DNA of 64,000 nt. It comes from Roseobacter ponti. GTDB taxonomy: Bacteria; Pseudomonadota; Alphaproteobacteria; Rhodobacterales; Rhodobacteraceae. Each line of letters opens with the position of its first letter. The stretch's first letter is position 1. Position numbers and translations under genes: made by a program. The notes beneath the pieces are model-generated. The model saw only the letters and a list, made by a program, of their open reading frames with translations, had not been told where the DNA came from and made no database searches. The DNA is taken from assembly GCF_012932215.1 (NCBI RefSeq), contig NZ_CP048788.1:248001-312000 (forward strand), given 5' to 3'. Below are positions 46,532 to 55,777 of the stretch, piece after piece.

Positions 46532-47185
46532 ATGAGCTTGCGCATCAACGACACGGTTCCGGATTTTACCGCAGAAACCGATCAGGGAACGATTTCATTT
46601 CACGACTGGATCGGCGACAGCTGGGCCATTCTGTTTTCTCACCCCAAGGATTTTACACCCGTGTGCACCACGGAATTCGGCGCTGTCGCACAGCTGTCTG
46701 ACGAATGGGCGAAACGCGGCACCAGGGTGATCGGCGTCTCGGTGGATGGTGTTGAGGACCACAAAAAGTGGAAAGGCGATATCGAAAAGGTCGGCGGCGC
46801 AAAGGCGGGCTTTCCGATTATCGCGGATGAAGGCCTTGCCGTCTCCAAAGCCTTCGACATGCTGCCCGCCGAGGCCTATCTGCCCGACGGGCGCACCCCG
46901 GCTGACAGTGCCACGGTGCGTTCGGTTTTTATCATCGGACCGGATAAACAGCTCAAGCTGTCAATGACATATCCGATGACAGTAGGGCGCAATTTTGCTG
47001 AAGTGCTGCGTGCGCTCGACGGGTTGCAGATGTCTCTGGGGCATGGTGTGGCGACACCCGCCAACTGGGTGCCTGGCGAGGATGTTATTATTCCGCCCAC
47101 GGTCTCCAACGACGATGCCAAAGCCAAATTCGGTGAATTTGAGACGGTTCTGCCCTATCTGCGCAAGACCAGAGCGCCGGGATAA
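46532..47185 (+). CDS. 1-Cys peroxiredoxin (Prx6 type)
   Basis: A 217-residue peroxidase with the peroxidatic Cys45 in HPKDFTPVCTTEFG and the conserved Thr of the PxxxTxxC motif. No second cysteine occurs, so it is a true 1-Cys enzyme needing an external reductant. The C-terminal Prx6 extension (TPANWVPGEDVIIPPTVS) is present. AGGAGGACAG precedes the ATG. It is convergent with the Lrp gene at its 3' end, 8 bases apart. Confidence 0.93.
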   Translation: MSLRINDTVPDFTAETDQGTISFHDWIGDSWAILFSHPKDFTPVCTTEFGAVAQLSDEWAKRGTRVIGVSVDGVEDHKKWKGDIEKVGGAKAGFPIIADEGLAVSKAFDMLPAEAYLPDGRTPADSATVRSVFIIGPDKQLKLSMTYPMTVGRNFAEVLRALDGLQMSLGHGVATPANWVPGEDVIIPPTVSNDDAKAKFGEFETVLPYLRKTRAPG

Positions 47186-47193
47186 CAGCCTGA

Positions 47194-47652
47194 TCAGATC
47201 GGCAGCTCGGTTGTTGATTTGATCTCTTTCAGCACAAAACTGCTGTGCACCTCTTTCACGAAAGGGCTGCGCAGCATCACGTGTGTGAGGAAGGCCTCGT
47301 AGGCTTCCACATCCCCGATGCGGATCTTGAGCCGGTAATCCGATCCGCCCGATGTCGAGAGACATTCCACAATCTCAGGATGACGACGGGCCAGTTCGAC
47401 AAACCCGCTCACGACTTTTTCCGAGTGATCGGTCAGGGTGATGGCCGCCAGCACGGTGAGTTTGCAGTCAAGCTGCGCCGGTGAGAGCAGCGCCACCCGC
47501 CGCAGAATAGTGCCGCGCGCCTCGAACTCCTGAATTTTCCGCCAGACGGTGCTCTGTGCCATCGCGCAGTTCTTTGCGATGCGCGCAAGCGGCTGATTTC
47601 CATCGCGCTGCAATTCCCGCAGGAGCTTTCTGTCGGAGGTATTAAATTTCAC
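47194..47652 (-). CDS. Lrp/AsnC family transcriptional regulator
   Basis: A regulator of about 152 residues with an N-terminal helix-turn-helix (SDRKLLRELQRDGNQPLARIAKNCAMAQSTVWRKIQEFEARG) and a RAM ligand-binding domain (SGFVELARRHPEIVECLSTSGGSDYRLKIRIGD). No ATG is near; I prefer GTG at 47652 with GGAT 7 bases upstream, while an in-frame TTG at 47664 would give 156 residues. It is divergent from phhA across a 115-base AT-rich gap, so it may control phenylalanine hydroxylase in response to an aromatic amino acid. Confidence 0.88.
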   Translation of the reverse strand: MKFNTSDRKLLRELQRDGNQPLARIAKNCAMAQSTVWRKIQEFEARGTILRRVALLSPAQLDCKLTVLAAITLTDHSEKVVSGFVELARRHPEIVECLSTSGGSDYRLKIRIGDVEAYEAFLTHVMLRSPFVKEVHSSFVLKEIKSTTELPI

Positions 47653-47665
47653 AATCAGATCCAAT

Positions 47666-47745
47666 ATGAAATATTATGATCAATATATAGCGAAATATCA
47701 GAAATAGGAAATAATTTCTCCCGGATTTCGGATGATTATGGGGCC
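47666..47745. promoter_or_regulatory. AT-rich divergent lrp-phhA regulatory region
   Basis: The gap between the Lrp and phenylalanine hydroxylase genes is much more AT-rich than its surroundings and contains GAAATATT, AATATATAG, GAAATATC and the short palindrome GAAATAATTTC (47716-47730 region). Lrp-type proteins favour AT-rich, loosely symmetric tracts. Exact -35/-10 boxes cannot be fixed. Confidence 0.4.
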
Positions 47746-47767
47746 GATCATTCAGGAGAATCAGAAA

Positions 47768-48553
47768 ATGCCGCTGCGCGCAGATTACACCTCCAAGACG
47801 CCGGATGCGTCGGGCAGGTTTTCCTACACAGCAAAAGAGAATGATGTCTGGCAGCGGCTCTACACGCGTCAGATGGCGTCTCTCGGTCATCACGCCTGTG
47901 CGGCCTGGCTCGACGGGCGGGCAGCATTGGGCATCTTCGGCGATGCGGTGCCTCAGGTCGCAGACGTGGACCGGCGGCTCTCTGACCTCACCGGTGCCGG
48001 TGCGGAGCCGGTTGACGCACTCATTCCACAGGACGCATTTTCCAGGCTGCTTAGCCGCCGTCGCTTTCCGGTCGCGAATTTTATCCGGCGTCCGGAGCAT
48101 TTTGACTATATTGAAGAGCCCGATATCTTTCACGAATGCTTCGGCCATTGCCCGATGATGGCGAATGAGCACTTCTGCCGGTTTGTCGAGGAGTTCGGCC
48201 GTGCGGCGCTGGCGCTTGGGCAAAAGCATTCTGCGCATCTTTTCCGGCTTTTCTGGTTCACCGTCGAATTCGGCCTGATCCGAGAACAGGGCGCGCGCAA
48301 GGCGTTCGGTGCCGGCATCATGTCGAGCCCGGGTGAGCTTGCGCATGCGATGTCAGAGGCGGCGCGGGTTGTGCCCTTTGATCTGATGACCGTACTGCGG
48401 ACCCCCTACCGGATCGATATTCTGCAGCCGGTGTATTTTGAGATCAGCAGCTTTGCAGAACTCGCCGTCTGTCTTGAGCAGGATCTTGAAACGGTGCTGG
48501 AAGAGGCAAAAGCGCGGGGAGATCTTGAACCGCTATTTGACGCCGCGGCCTGA
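47768..48553 (+). CDS. phhA: Phenylalanine-4-hydroxylase
   Basis: A 261-residue pterin- and Fe(II)-dependent aromatic amino acid hydroxylase that turns phenylalanine into tyrosine. The iron ligands His122, His127 (IFHECFGHCP) and Glu167 (WFTVEFGL) are present. The start at 47768 gives MPLRADYTSK, and AGGAG lies about 10 bases upstream; a frame from 47732 is less likely. Pterin-recycling phhB is not adjacent. Control by the divergent Lrp is an inference from position. Confidence 0.93.
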   Translation: MPLRADYTSKTPDASGRFSYTAKENDVWQRLYTRQMASLGHHACAAWLDGRAALGIFGDAVPQVADVDRRLSDLTGAGAEPVDALIPQDAFSRLLSRRRFPVANFIRRPEHFDYIEEPDIFHECFGHCPMMANEHFCRFVEEFGRAALALGQKHSAHLFRLFWFTVEFGLIREQGARKAFGAGIMSSPGELAHAMSEAARVVPFDLMTVLRTPYRIDILQPVYFEISSFAELAVCLEQDLETVLEEAKARGDLEPLFDAAA

Positions 48554-48560
48554 CGAAACA

Positions 48561-48581
48561 CTCCGGCGCTGAGCGCCGGAG
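48561..48581. terminator. Hairpin after phhA
   Basis: CTCCGGCGC (48561-48569)/GCGCCGGAG (48573-48581) is a perfect 9-base inverted repeat with a 3-base centre, 7 bases after the phhA stop and shared with the convergent SGNH gene. No clear U-tract is present on the plus strand. Confidence 0.45.
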
Positions 48582-48599
48582 CATCAGGTGCGGTTGCGA

Positions 48600-49751
48600 T
48601 CAGGGCGCTGCGCGGGCCGTCTTTCTGCGACGGGCTATGACGCCAAACCCGGCAAGGCCGGCCAGCATCAGCGGCATTCCGGCCGGCAGCGGGACGGGTG
48701 AGACAGACTGCCGTGCGATCTCACCTGCTGCGAATTCTGCGAAATCAGCCTGAACGATGCGGTTGGGATGCACCGGGTCAATAAAGAGGAAAAGATCCGC
48801 GATTTCTTCCACGACAAGGGGCTCTCCGGTGACGGGGTTTACGCCGACCACGATGCAGTCCCCCACAGCAGGGTCCGCGCGCAGATTGAACGTGCAGGGC
48901 AGTGTCCCAGTGAGCAACCCGAGGCGGGACGGATCCGCCAGAAGATCATTAAAGTACGTGAACTGGTCGATCAGATAAACCGAAGCATCGGCGCGCAACG
49001 CGTCCAGTTCAGTCGAGAGCGCCCCGTTGAAGATGCTGGTGAGAGCGCTCGCGGCGGCCTGATTTGCCAGCGCTGAGTTAAGCGCTTCCTGCGCGGCTGC
49101 GACCTGATCGGCCGGCGCGTCGGTGGCATCCAGCAGGGCCAGTTCGCCCTGCGCCGCCAGTACGGGCAGGTTAAAGGCCGGGATCGCGCCGATATCCGGC
49201 AGGTTTGCCACAGCAAAATCATCAAACTGCGCGCCACCGAGCGTCTGAATATCGCGGATGCCGTCGGCAATGGAAGCTGCTACCGCGCGGACGCCTTCGG
49301 GTGTCAGAGTGCCGGCTGTGAGGCCCTGAAAAATGTCGTTCGCCCCGAAGAGCACGGAAACCAGCGGATTATCACCGGAAGAGCCGGCAAATGCGCTCAG
49401 CACCTGTGCCTGATTTCCGAATGTCGACAGCGAAACCAGTTGTGAAAGCTGAGGATCGGTTACCGTACCACCGGCGCTGTAGTCGGTTGCGTTGATGTCG
49501 CCCGCCGTGGCACCGCCGAGCGCGAAATTGAAATCTACCGCGAAGTTTTCTGCGATGATCTCTGTCCAGACGGGGCCATTGGAGAAGCGGCCGTCAACGC
49601 TGGGGGCTTTGAGCGCATCGCCAAGCTTGCCGTCATCGCTGAGGCTGTCGCCTGTCGCATAAAACGATGTGAAGGCATCGAAAACACTGGCGGCAGGGGC
49701 CGCAGTGCCGAGCGCGGCAAAACAGGCCGCAGAAAGTAACAGTTTACGCAT
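48600..49751 (-). CDS. SGNH/GDSL hydrolase with VPLPA-CTERM sorting signal
   Basis: A 383-residue exported esterase/lipase-like protein. It has a signal peptide (MRKLLLSAACFAALGTAAPAAS), the GDSL block FYATGDSLSDDG with nucleophile Ser36, the block III GANDIF and the C-terminal DPVHPN with catalytic Asp/His. The extreme C-terminus SPVPLPAGMPLMLAGLAGFGVIARRRK is a VPLPA motif, hydrophobic stretch and Arg cluster: a PEP-CTERM-type exosortase signal. No exosortase gene is in the window. GGAGG stands before the ATG at 49751. Confidence 0.88.
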   Translation of the reverse strand: MRKLLLSAACFAALGTAAPAASVFDAFTSFYATGDSLSDDGKLGDALKAPSVDGRFSNGPVWTEIIAENFAVDFNFALGGATAGDINATDYSAGGTVTDPQLSQLVSLSTFGNQAQVLSAFAGSSGDNPLVSVLFGANDIFQGLTAGTLTPEGVRAVAASIADGIRDIQTLGGAQFDDFAVANLPDIGAIPAFNLPVLAAQGELALLDATDAPADQVAAAQEALNSALANQAAASALTSIFNGALSTELDALRADASVYLIDQFTYFNDLLADPSRLGLLTGTLPCTFNLRADPAVGDCIVVGVNPVTGEPLVVEEIADLFLFIDPVHPNRIVQADFAEFAAGEIARQSVSPVPLPAGMPLMLAGLAGFGVIARRRKTARAAP

Positions 49752-49958
49752 GGTTTCCTCCCGGGGTTTCAGCGGCGAACTGCGCGGGACGTCGCTGTGC
49801 GGCGTCAGACTGCGCGCCGCAATTTGCAGGGAAGCTAGCGGTGCCGTTCCGGTCAGCAAGGAACAACGCAGCATTACCCAACGGAAATTACCGCAGGGTA
49901 AGGGGTGATAGCGGCCATGTTCCGCCTGAGATTTTGGGTTTTTGGAAACAATCCAACG

Positions 49959-49992
49959 AAAAAGGCCCCGCTGTTTCCAACGAGGCCTTTCG
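49959..49992 (-). terminator. Rho-independent terminator of pnp
   Basis: On the minus strand, AAAGGCC..CGTT...AGCG..GGCC forms a stem (outer arms AAAGGCC at 49961-49967 and GGCCTTT at 49984-49990) followed by TTTTTCG. It lies 17 bases after the pnp stop. Confidence 0.8.
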
Positions 49993-50008
49993 GTGGTTCT
50001 GTGCGGGC

Positions 50009-52147
50009 TTATTCGTCGGCCGGCGCTTCTTCTTTTTTGATCTCTTCGCCGGTCTCCTGATCGACGACTTTCATCGACAGACGCACCTTGCCGCGATCGT
50101 CAAAGCCCAGAAGCTTCACTTTTACTTCCTGGCCTTCTTTTAGCACATCCGAGGGGTGGTTCAGGCGACGGTTCTCGATCTGAGACACATGCACCAGACC
50201 GTCACGCTTGCCAAAGAAGTTCACGAAGGCGCCGAAATCGACGATCTTCACAACCGTACCGGTATAAACCTGGCCCTCTTCAGGCTCGGCCACGATGGCG
50301 TGGATCATGTCATAGGCTTTCTTGATCGAGTCGCCGTTGGGGCTCGCGATCTTGATGATGCCTTCGTCGTTGATGTCGACCTTGGCGCCGGAAACCTCGA
50401 CGATCTCGCGGATTACTTTGCCGCCCGATCCGATGACTTCGCGGATTTTGTCGGTCGGCACCTGCATTGTCTCAATGCGCGGCGCGTGGATCGAGAAGTC
50501 CGCAGCACCGGTCAGCGCTTTGTTCATCTCGCCAAGGATGTGCAGACGGCCCGCTTTGGCCTGTGCCAGAGCTTTTTCCATGATCTCGGGCGTGATGCCT
50601 GCGATCTTGATGTCCATCTGCAGTGACGTGATACCGGCTTCGGTGCCCGCCACTTTGAAGTCCATGTCCCCGAGGTGATCTTCGTCGCCGAGGATGTCCG
50701 ACAGGATCGCGTATTCGCCGTCATCCTCAAGGATCAGACCCATCGCAACACCGGCGACCGCGGATTTCAGCGGCACGCCCGCGTCCATCATGCTGAGCGA
50801 CCCGCCGCAGACCGATGCCATCGACGAGGAGCCGTTGGATTCGGTGATCTCGGAGACCACGCGGATTGTGTAGGGGAAGTCTGTCGATGCCGGCAGAACC
50901 GCCTGCAGCGCACGCCACGCCAGTTTGCCGTGGCCGATTTCGCGACGACCCGGAGGGCCCACGCGACCAGCTTCACCGACAGAGTAGGGCGGGAAGTTAT
51001 AGTGCAGCAGGAAGTTGGATTTGAAGTTGCCGTGCAGCGCGTCGATGAACTGCTCATCGTCGCCGGTGCCCAGCGTGGTCACGACGAGGCCCTGTGTCTC
51101 ACCGCGGGTGAAGAGGGCAGAGCCATGTGTCCGGGGCAGCAGGCCCGTTTCACAAACGATATCGCGGATTTCATCAGTCGCGCGGCCGTCAATACGCTTG
51201 CCGGTCTTCACGACGTCACCGCGCAGGATGGAGGCTTCAAGGCCCTTCATCGCGGAGCCGAGGTTCGGGTCGGCCTGCTCTTCTTCGGACAGCTTCGAGA
51301 GGATCTCGTCGCGTGCCTTGCTGACGGCGGCAGTCCGTTCCTGCTTGTCTGTGAGTGCAAAGGCCGCGCGCATGGCTGCCTCACCCTCAAGTCTGACTTT
51401 AGCCGCAAGTTCCGAATAATCAGCGGGCTGGAAATCAAACGGCTCTTTCGCCGCGTCTTCAGCCAGACCGATAATCAGATCGACAACCGGCTGGATCTGC
51501 TCGTGGGCGAACTTCACCGCACCCAGCATCTCTTCTTCGGTCAGCTCATAGGCTTCGGATTCGACCATCATCACGGCGTCTTTGGTGCCGGCGACAACCA
51601 GATCAAGGCGCTGCTCGGGGTTCAGGCGCAGGTCCTGCATGTCGTCCACAGTCGGGTTCAGGATGTATTCGCCATCCTCGAAACCAACGCGGCAACCGCC
51701 GATCGGGCCCATGAATGGCGCGCCCGAGATGGTCAGCGCGGCAGAAGCCGCAATCATCGCAACCATGTCCGGATCGTTGACCAGGTCGTGTGAGAGAACG
51801 GTACACATCACCAGAACTTCGTTTTTGAAGCCGGGGACAAAGAGCGGACGCAGCGGCCGGTCAATCAGACGCGCGGTCAGCGTCTCTTTCTCGGTCGGGC
51901 GTGCTTCACGCTTGAAAAAACCGCCAGGCACTTTGCCGGCGGCGTAATATTTTTCCTGATAGTGCACGGTCAGCGGAAAGAAATCCTGACCGGGTTTTTG
52001 TTTCTTGGCAAAGGTGACGTTTGCCATAACGCTGGTTTCGCCAAGCGTTGCAATCACCGACCCGTCCGCCTGACGGGCCACTTTTCCTGTTTCCAGTGTG
52101 AGCGTTTCTTCGCCCCACTGCATGGATTTTTTCACTTCGTTGAACAT
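50009..52147 (-). CDS. pnp: Polyribonucleotide nucleotidyltransferase (PNPase)
   Basis: A 712-residue 3'-5' phosphorolytic exoribonuclease of the degradosome. Two RNase PH-like domains are present (the first with [14 protein letters not shown], the second with [15 protein letters not shown]), then KH ([15 protein letters not shown]) and S1 ([31 protein letters not shown]) domains and an acidic tail. I use the ATG at 52147 ([14 protein letters not shown]), with AGGAAAC upstream. Unlike many bacteria, rpsO is not adjacent but 4.8 kb upstream. Confidence 0.97.
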   Translation of the reverse strand: MFNEVKKSMQWGEETLTLETGKVARQADGSVIATLGETSVMANVTFAKKQKPGQDFFPLTVHYQEKYYAAGKVPGGFFKREARPTEKETLTARLIDRPLRPLFVPGFKNEVLVMCTVLSHDLVNDPDMVAMIAASAALTISGAPFMGPIGGCRVGFEDGEYILNPTVDDMQDLRLNPEQRLDLVVAGTKDAVMMVESEAYELTEEEMLGAVKFAHEQIQPVVDLIIGLAEDAAKEPFDFQPADYSELAAKVRLEGEAAMRAAFALTDKQERTAAVSKARDEILSKLSEEEQADPNLGSAMKGLEASILRGDVVKTGKRIDGRATDEIRDIVCETGLLPRTHGSALFTRGETQGLVVTTLGTGDDEQFIDALHGNFKSNFLLHYNFPPYSVGEAGRVGPPGRREIGHGKLAWRALQAVLPASTDFPYTIRVVSEITESNGSSSMASVCGGSLSMMDAGVPLKSAVAGVAMGLILEDDGEYAILSDILGDEDHLGDMDFKVAGTEAGITSLQMDIKIAGITPEIMEKALAQAKAGRLHILGEMNKALTGAADFSIHAPRIETMQVPTDKIREVIGSGGKVIREIVEVSGAKVDINDEGIIKIASPNGDSIKKAYDMIHAIVAEPEEGQVYTGTVVKIVDFGAFVNFFGKRDGLVHVSQIENRRLNHPSDVLKEGQEVKVKLLGFDDRGKVRLSMKVVDQETGEEIKKEEAPADE

Positions 52148-52182
52148 CTGTGTTTCCTGTTTTGGCCCATTGGCCATTGCAT

Positions 52183-52200
52183 AGGGGGCGAATTCCCCCT
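52183..52200 (-). other. Hairpin in the pnp leader
   Basis: AGGGGG-CGAATT-CCCCCT is a perfect 6-base stem about 36 bases upstream of the pnp start. In E. coli, a pnp leader stem is cut by RNase III and mediates autoregulation; a similar role here is only a guess. It could also be the 3' end structure of the ASCH-domain gene, although no U-tract follows. Confidence 0.35.
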
Positions 52201-52305
52201 GACCCCGGTATCTTCTTTTGGCGGCGCTGAGGTCCGGGCGCCGGCTTTCAGATTGCGCGTACGTACACGAGAAACGGCCCTTTGGAAAGGGATGCTTTGA
52301 CGCGG

Positions 52306-52833
52306 TCAGCCCTTGCGCACGGGCTTTGCAGGCGGGGTTTTATATGAGGGTTCCGCGTCGGGAAAAAGCGGCAGAGTGCGGGTGTCGCCGCGGTTGATAT
52401 CAAAGCGTTTCATCCAGGGCTTTGGCGGTGCAATGGTGCCGCCGGGCTGCCATTTAAAGTAGCCCAGCTGGCCGGAGGCAGGGACGGGGCCGACCGGGCG
52501 CGGATCTGCCAGAACCAGACCTGCGGCTCCGCCGAACCATTCGCTGTCCGAGGCAGTGATGATCTCAGTGACTTTTACCGTGCCGATGATCGCCGAGCGC
52601 ACCAGATCTTCGGGCCTCGGACAGGTTACACCGTGCTTTGCAAGACGCCAGTGTGCCCAGCGATATTCGTCTTCTTTCATACCCGAAGCGGCGTGGATGC
52701 AGATGGTGCCTGTGGTCATGCGCCCGGCCCGGATGGCTCCCATGGAGCGGTTTTCGATGACCTTGCCGCCGTGGATTATCGCCCAGGCCCACGGCTGGCG
52801 AACAGAGAGAGCAAGGCGCGGCAGGTTATCCAT
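52306..52833 (-). CDS. ASCH domain protein
   Basis: A 175-residue protein with an N-terminal ASCH/PUA-like fold: [25 protein letters not shown] is the ASCH signature and [17 protein letters not shown] the later strand. ASCH domains bind RNA, and some members are amidohydrolases of modified nucleosides. The C-terminal 45 residues are basic and Pro-rich ([23 protein letters not shown]). Function unknown. It lies upstream of pnp on the same strand. Confidence 0.85.
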   Translation of the reverse strand: MDNLPRLALSVRQPWAWAIIHGGKVIENRSMGAIRAGRMTTGTICIHAASGMKEDEYRWAHWRLAKHGVTCPRPEDLVRSAIIGTVKVTEIITASDSEWFGGAAGLVLADPRPVGPVPASGQLGYFKWQPGGTIAPPKPWMKRFDINRGDTRTLPLFPDAEPSYKTPPAKPVRKG

Positions 52834-53106
52834 AGGCCGGAAATAGGGCAGGGGAAGTTAGGGGCAATAAACCGGACGGCTGCGCGACCGGATGCTGCGT
52901 GAGTTAAAACTTCACAACTGCCCGTTGCGCTGGCACAGTCGGAGTCTGCGATTTCAGACCGCGCGTCGCCGGCCCCCTGAGGCGGGCTGGTTCAGCGCCC
53001 CGGAAGGAGGCTCCGCAGGGGTCCGGGCGCGCCGCAGAGCGGTCTGATCATTGACGCGGAAAGGGCAGCCATAAACGCCCGTGATCTGTTTAACGGAGGA
53101 GAAACT

Positions 53107-54906
53107 ATGCTTGATACAACCCATATTGATGAGGTCACCGCAACGCTTGATGCGTTCGGCGAGGCGCTGGCAGCAGGGGATATCGACAAGGCAGTGGCCT
53201 GTTTCACCGATGACTGTTACTGGCGCGATCTCGTCTCTTTCACGTGGAATATCAAAACGATGGAGGGAAGGGACTCCGTGCGCGAGATGCTGGAAAGCCA
53301 GCTGAGCCATGTGAAGCCTTCCGCCTGGGCGCCCGATGAGAACGAGCTCGTTGACCATGCCGATGGTCTGACCACCGCCTGGATCACCTTTGAAACCGAC
53401 GTATCGCGCGGCTACGGCCAGGCGCGGTTGCGCGACGGCAAAATCTGGACGCTGCTGACCTCGATGACCGAACTCAAAGGGCATGAAGAGCCGCTCGGGT
53501 TCGAGCGGCCGCTGGGGGCCAAACACGGTGCGGGCAAGAACCGGACGACCTGGAAAGAAGAACGCGAGGCGGAAGAGGCCGAGCTTGGATATACCCGGCA
53601 GCCGCATACGGTGATTGTGGGCGGTGGTCAGGGCGGGATTGCGCTGGGGGCGCGGCTGCGCCAGCTCGGCGTGCCGACGATCATTATCGAGAAAAACGAC
53701 CGACCCGGCGACAGCTGGCGCAACCGGTATAAATCGCTCTGCCTGCATGATCCGGTCTGGTACGACCACCTGCCTTACCTGCCGTTCCCGCCCAACTGGC
53801 CGGTTTTTTCGCCAAAGGATAAAATCGGCGACTGGCTGGAGATGTACACCAAGATCATGGAGCTGAATTACTGGACCCGCAGTACCTGCAAATCCGCGGA
53901 ATACGACGCGGCGCGAAAGGAATGGACTATTGTCGTCGATCGTGACGGCGAAGAGGTCACGCTGAAACCAGAGGAGCTGGTTCTGGCCACCGGCATGTCG
54001 GGCAAGGCAAATGTGCCGGAGTTTCCCGGAATGGCGACATTCAAAGGCGATCAGCACCATTCCTCAAAGCACCCCGGACCGGATGCCTATAAGGGCAAAA
54101 AGGCGGTGGTCGTGGGCTCGAACAATTCGGCGCATGATATCTGTGCCGCGCTGTGGGAAAACGACGTCGATGTGACGATGGTACAACGCTCGACGACCCA
54201 TATCGTCAAATCGGATTCGCTGATGGATATCGGTCTGAGCGCGCTTTATTCCGAGCAGGCGGTGGCCGATGGAATGACTACGCAGAAAGCGGATCTGACA
54301 TTTGCATCAGTCCCTTACGCTATTCTCGCTGATTTCCAGAAACCTGTTTATGCCGCCATCAAGGAGCAGGATCAGGCGTTCTATGACGGTCTGGAAAAGG
54401 CGGGTTTCCGGCTTGACTGGGGGGCGGACGATTCCGGTCTATTTATGAAATATCTGCGCCGCGGGTCAGGGTACTACATCGACATCGGTGCCAGTCAGCT
54501 GATCATCGACGGCGAGATTAAACTGGCGCATGGCCAGGTAACCGAGATCGTTGAGGACGGTATGGTCCTGGATGACGGCACAAAGCTTGAGGCCGATCTG
54601 ATTGTCTATGCAACGGGCTATGGCTCGATGAACGGCTGGGCTGCGGATCTGATCGGGCAGGACGTGGCCGATAAGGTGGGCAAATGCTGGGGGCTGGGGT
54701 CGGATACGCCCAAGGACCCGGGCCCCTGGGTTGGCGAGCAGCGAAATATGTGGAAGCCGACGCAGCAGGAAGGGCTGTGGTTTCACGGTGGCAACCTGCA
54801 CCAGTCGCGGCATTATTCGCAGTTCCTGTCGCTGCAGCTCAAAGCACGCATGGAGGGGCTGGACACCCCGGTTTATGGCATACCGGAGACCCATCACACA
54901 GGCTGA
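53107..54906 (+). CDS. Flavin-containing monooxygenase-like NAD(P)/FAD oxidoreductase with N-terminal NTF2-like domain
   Basis: A 599-residue fusion. Residues 1-130 form a SnoaL/NTF2-like domain (AGDIDKAVACFTDDCYWRDLVSFTWN); a charged linker follows to about 165. Then comes the FAD domain (HTVIVGGGQGGIALGARLRQLG, near 165-190), NADPH Rossmann motif AVVVGSNNSAHDICA (about 333-347) and the C-terminal ATGYG (about 500). It resembles flavin-containing monooxygenases. GGAGGAGAAACT precedes the ATG. The substrate is unknown. Confidence 0.87.
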   Translation: MLDTTHIDEVTATLDAFGEALAAGDIDKAVACFTDDCYWRDLVSFTWNIKTMEGRDSVREMLESQLSHVKPSAWAPDENELVDHADGLTTAWITFETDVSRGYGQARLRDGKIWTLLTSMTELKGHEEPLGFERPLGAKHGAGKNRTTWKEEREAEEAELGYTRQPHTVIVGGGQGGIALGARLRQLGVPTIIIEKNDRPGDSWRNRYKSLCLHDPVWYDHLPYLPFPPNWPVFSPKDKIGDWLEMYTKIMELNYWTRSTCKSAEYDAARKEWTIVVDRDGEEVTLKPEELVLATGMSGKANVPEFPGMATFKGDQHHSSKHPGPDAYKGKKAVVVGSNNSAHDICAALWENDVDVTMVQRSTTHIVKSDSLMDIGLSALYSEQAVADGMTTQKADLTFASVPYAILADFQKPVYAAIKEQDQAFYDGLEKAGFRLDWGADDSGLFMKYLRRGSGYYIDIGASQLIIDGEIKLAHGQVTEIVEDGMVLDDGTKLEADLIVYATGYGSMNGWAADLIGQDVADKVGKCWGLGSDTPKDPGPWVGEQRNMWKPTQQEGLWFHGGNLHQSRHYSQFLSLQLKARMEGLDTPVYGIPETHHTG

Positions 54907-55014
54907 TCCTCTGTTTCGCGGAGCACGCGGCCGGAATGTCATGCCGGCCACGTGCGTTTCCCGCCCGTTTTTGATAGACGGCGCGAAACGGATTGAGTGA
55001 CACGAGGAGTTCCC

Positions 55015-55755
55015 ATGACGACACGCACCAGAATTGCCGCCGGAAACTGGAAAATGAACGGTACTGCCGCTGATCTGGCCGAGGTTGAGGCGATTGCGGC
55101 GACCGGCGCCCGGACGTCTGAGGTCGTAACGCTGCTGTGCCTGCCGGCCACGCTGATCGACCGGGCGCGCGGCTACGGGGTTTCGCTGGGGGGGCAGACC
55201 CTGCACGCGGCGACATCCGGTGCGCATACCGGGGATATCTCCGGGCAGATGCTGGTCGATGCCGGGGCGACGTATGTCATCGTGGGCCATTCTGAGCGCC
55301 GCACGGATCACGGGGAGAGCGATGCGGATATCTGCGCACAGGCCGAAGCGGCATGGGCCGCCGGGCTGACGGCTGTGATCTGTATCGGCGAGACCGAAGC
55401 ACAGTACCGTGCCGGCGAAACCCTTGATGTGTTGCGGGGCCAGATTGAGGGGTCTGTGCCGCAGGGGGCGACGCCTGGCAATACGGTCATCGCCTATGAG
55501 CCGGTCTGGGCAATCGGTACCGGACTGACGCCTGAAGTCCCGGAAATTCAGTCAGTGCATGCGGAAGTGCGGGCCGCTCTCGGGGCTCATGTGCACGGGG
55601 GAGAGACCCTTTCGGTGCTTTATGGCGGATCGGTCAAGGCGGCGAACGCGGTCGGGATTTTCGCTCTGGATGATGTCGATGGCGGCCTTGTCGGCGGTGC
55701 ATCGCTGAAAGCTGCTGATTTCGTGCCCGTCATAGAGGCGCTCGCCGCCGGCTGA
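55015..55755 (+). CDS. tpiA: Triosephosphate isomerase
   Basis: A 246-residue TIM-barrel enzyme of glycolysis/gluconeogenesis. Lys in GNWKMNG (residues 10-16), His in VGHSERR and Glu in AYEPVWAIGTG are the catalytic set. GAGGAG stands 6 bases before the ATG at 55015; a short in-frame extension to 54997 is possible but unsupported. It is followed by a convergent K+ channel gene. Confidence 0.96.
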   Translation: MTTRTRIAAGNWKMNGTAADLAEVEAIAATGARTSEVVTLLCLPATLIDRARGYGVSLGGQTLHAATSGAHTGDISGQMLVDAGATYVIVGHSERRTDHGESDADICAQAEAAWAAGLTAVICIGETEAQYRAGETLDVLRGQIEGSVPQGATPGNTVIAYEPVWAIGTGLTPEVPEIQSVHAEVRAALGAHVHGGETLSVLYGGSVKAANAVGIFALDDVDGGLVGGASLKAADFVPVIEALAAG

Positions 55756-55777
55756 CGCCCTGCGGTCAGCGGGCGTC
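55754..55777. terminator. Hairpin at the tpiA / ion channel convergence
   Basis: GACGCCC (55754-55760) and GGGCGTC (55771-55777) form a 7-base perfect stem with a 10-base loop covering both stop codons. There is no U-tract, so it is a weak call. Confidence 0.4.

Noticed and set aside
52954-54060. Long minus-strand open frame of 368 codons across the monooxygenase gene
   Set aside because: It is antisense to a gene with a complete FAD/NADPH fold and strong ribosome site; such shadow frames are typical of high-GC DNA.
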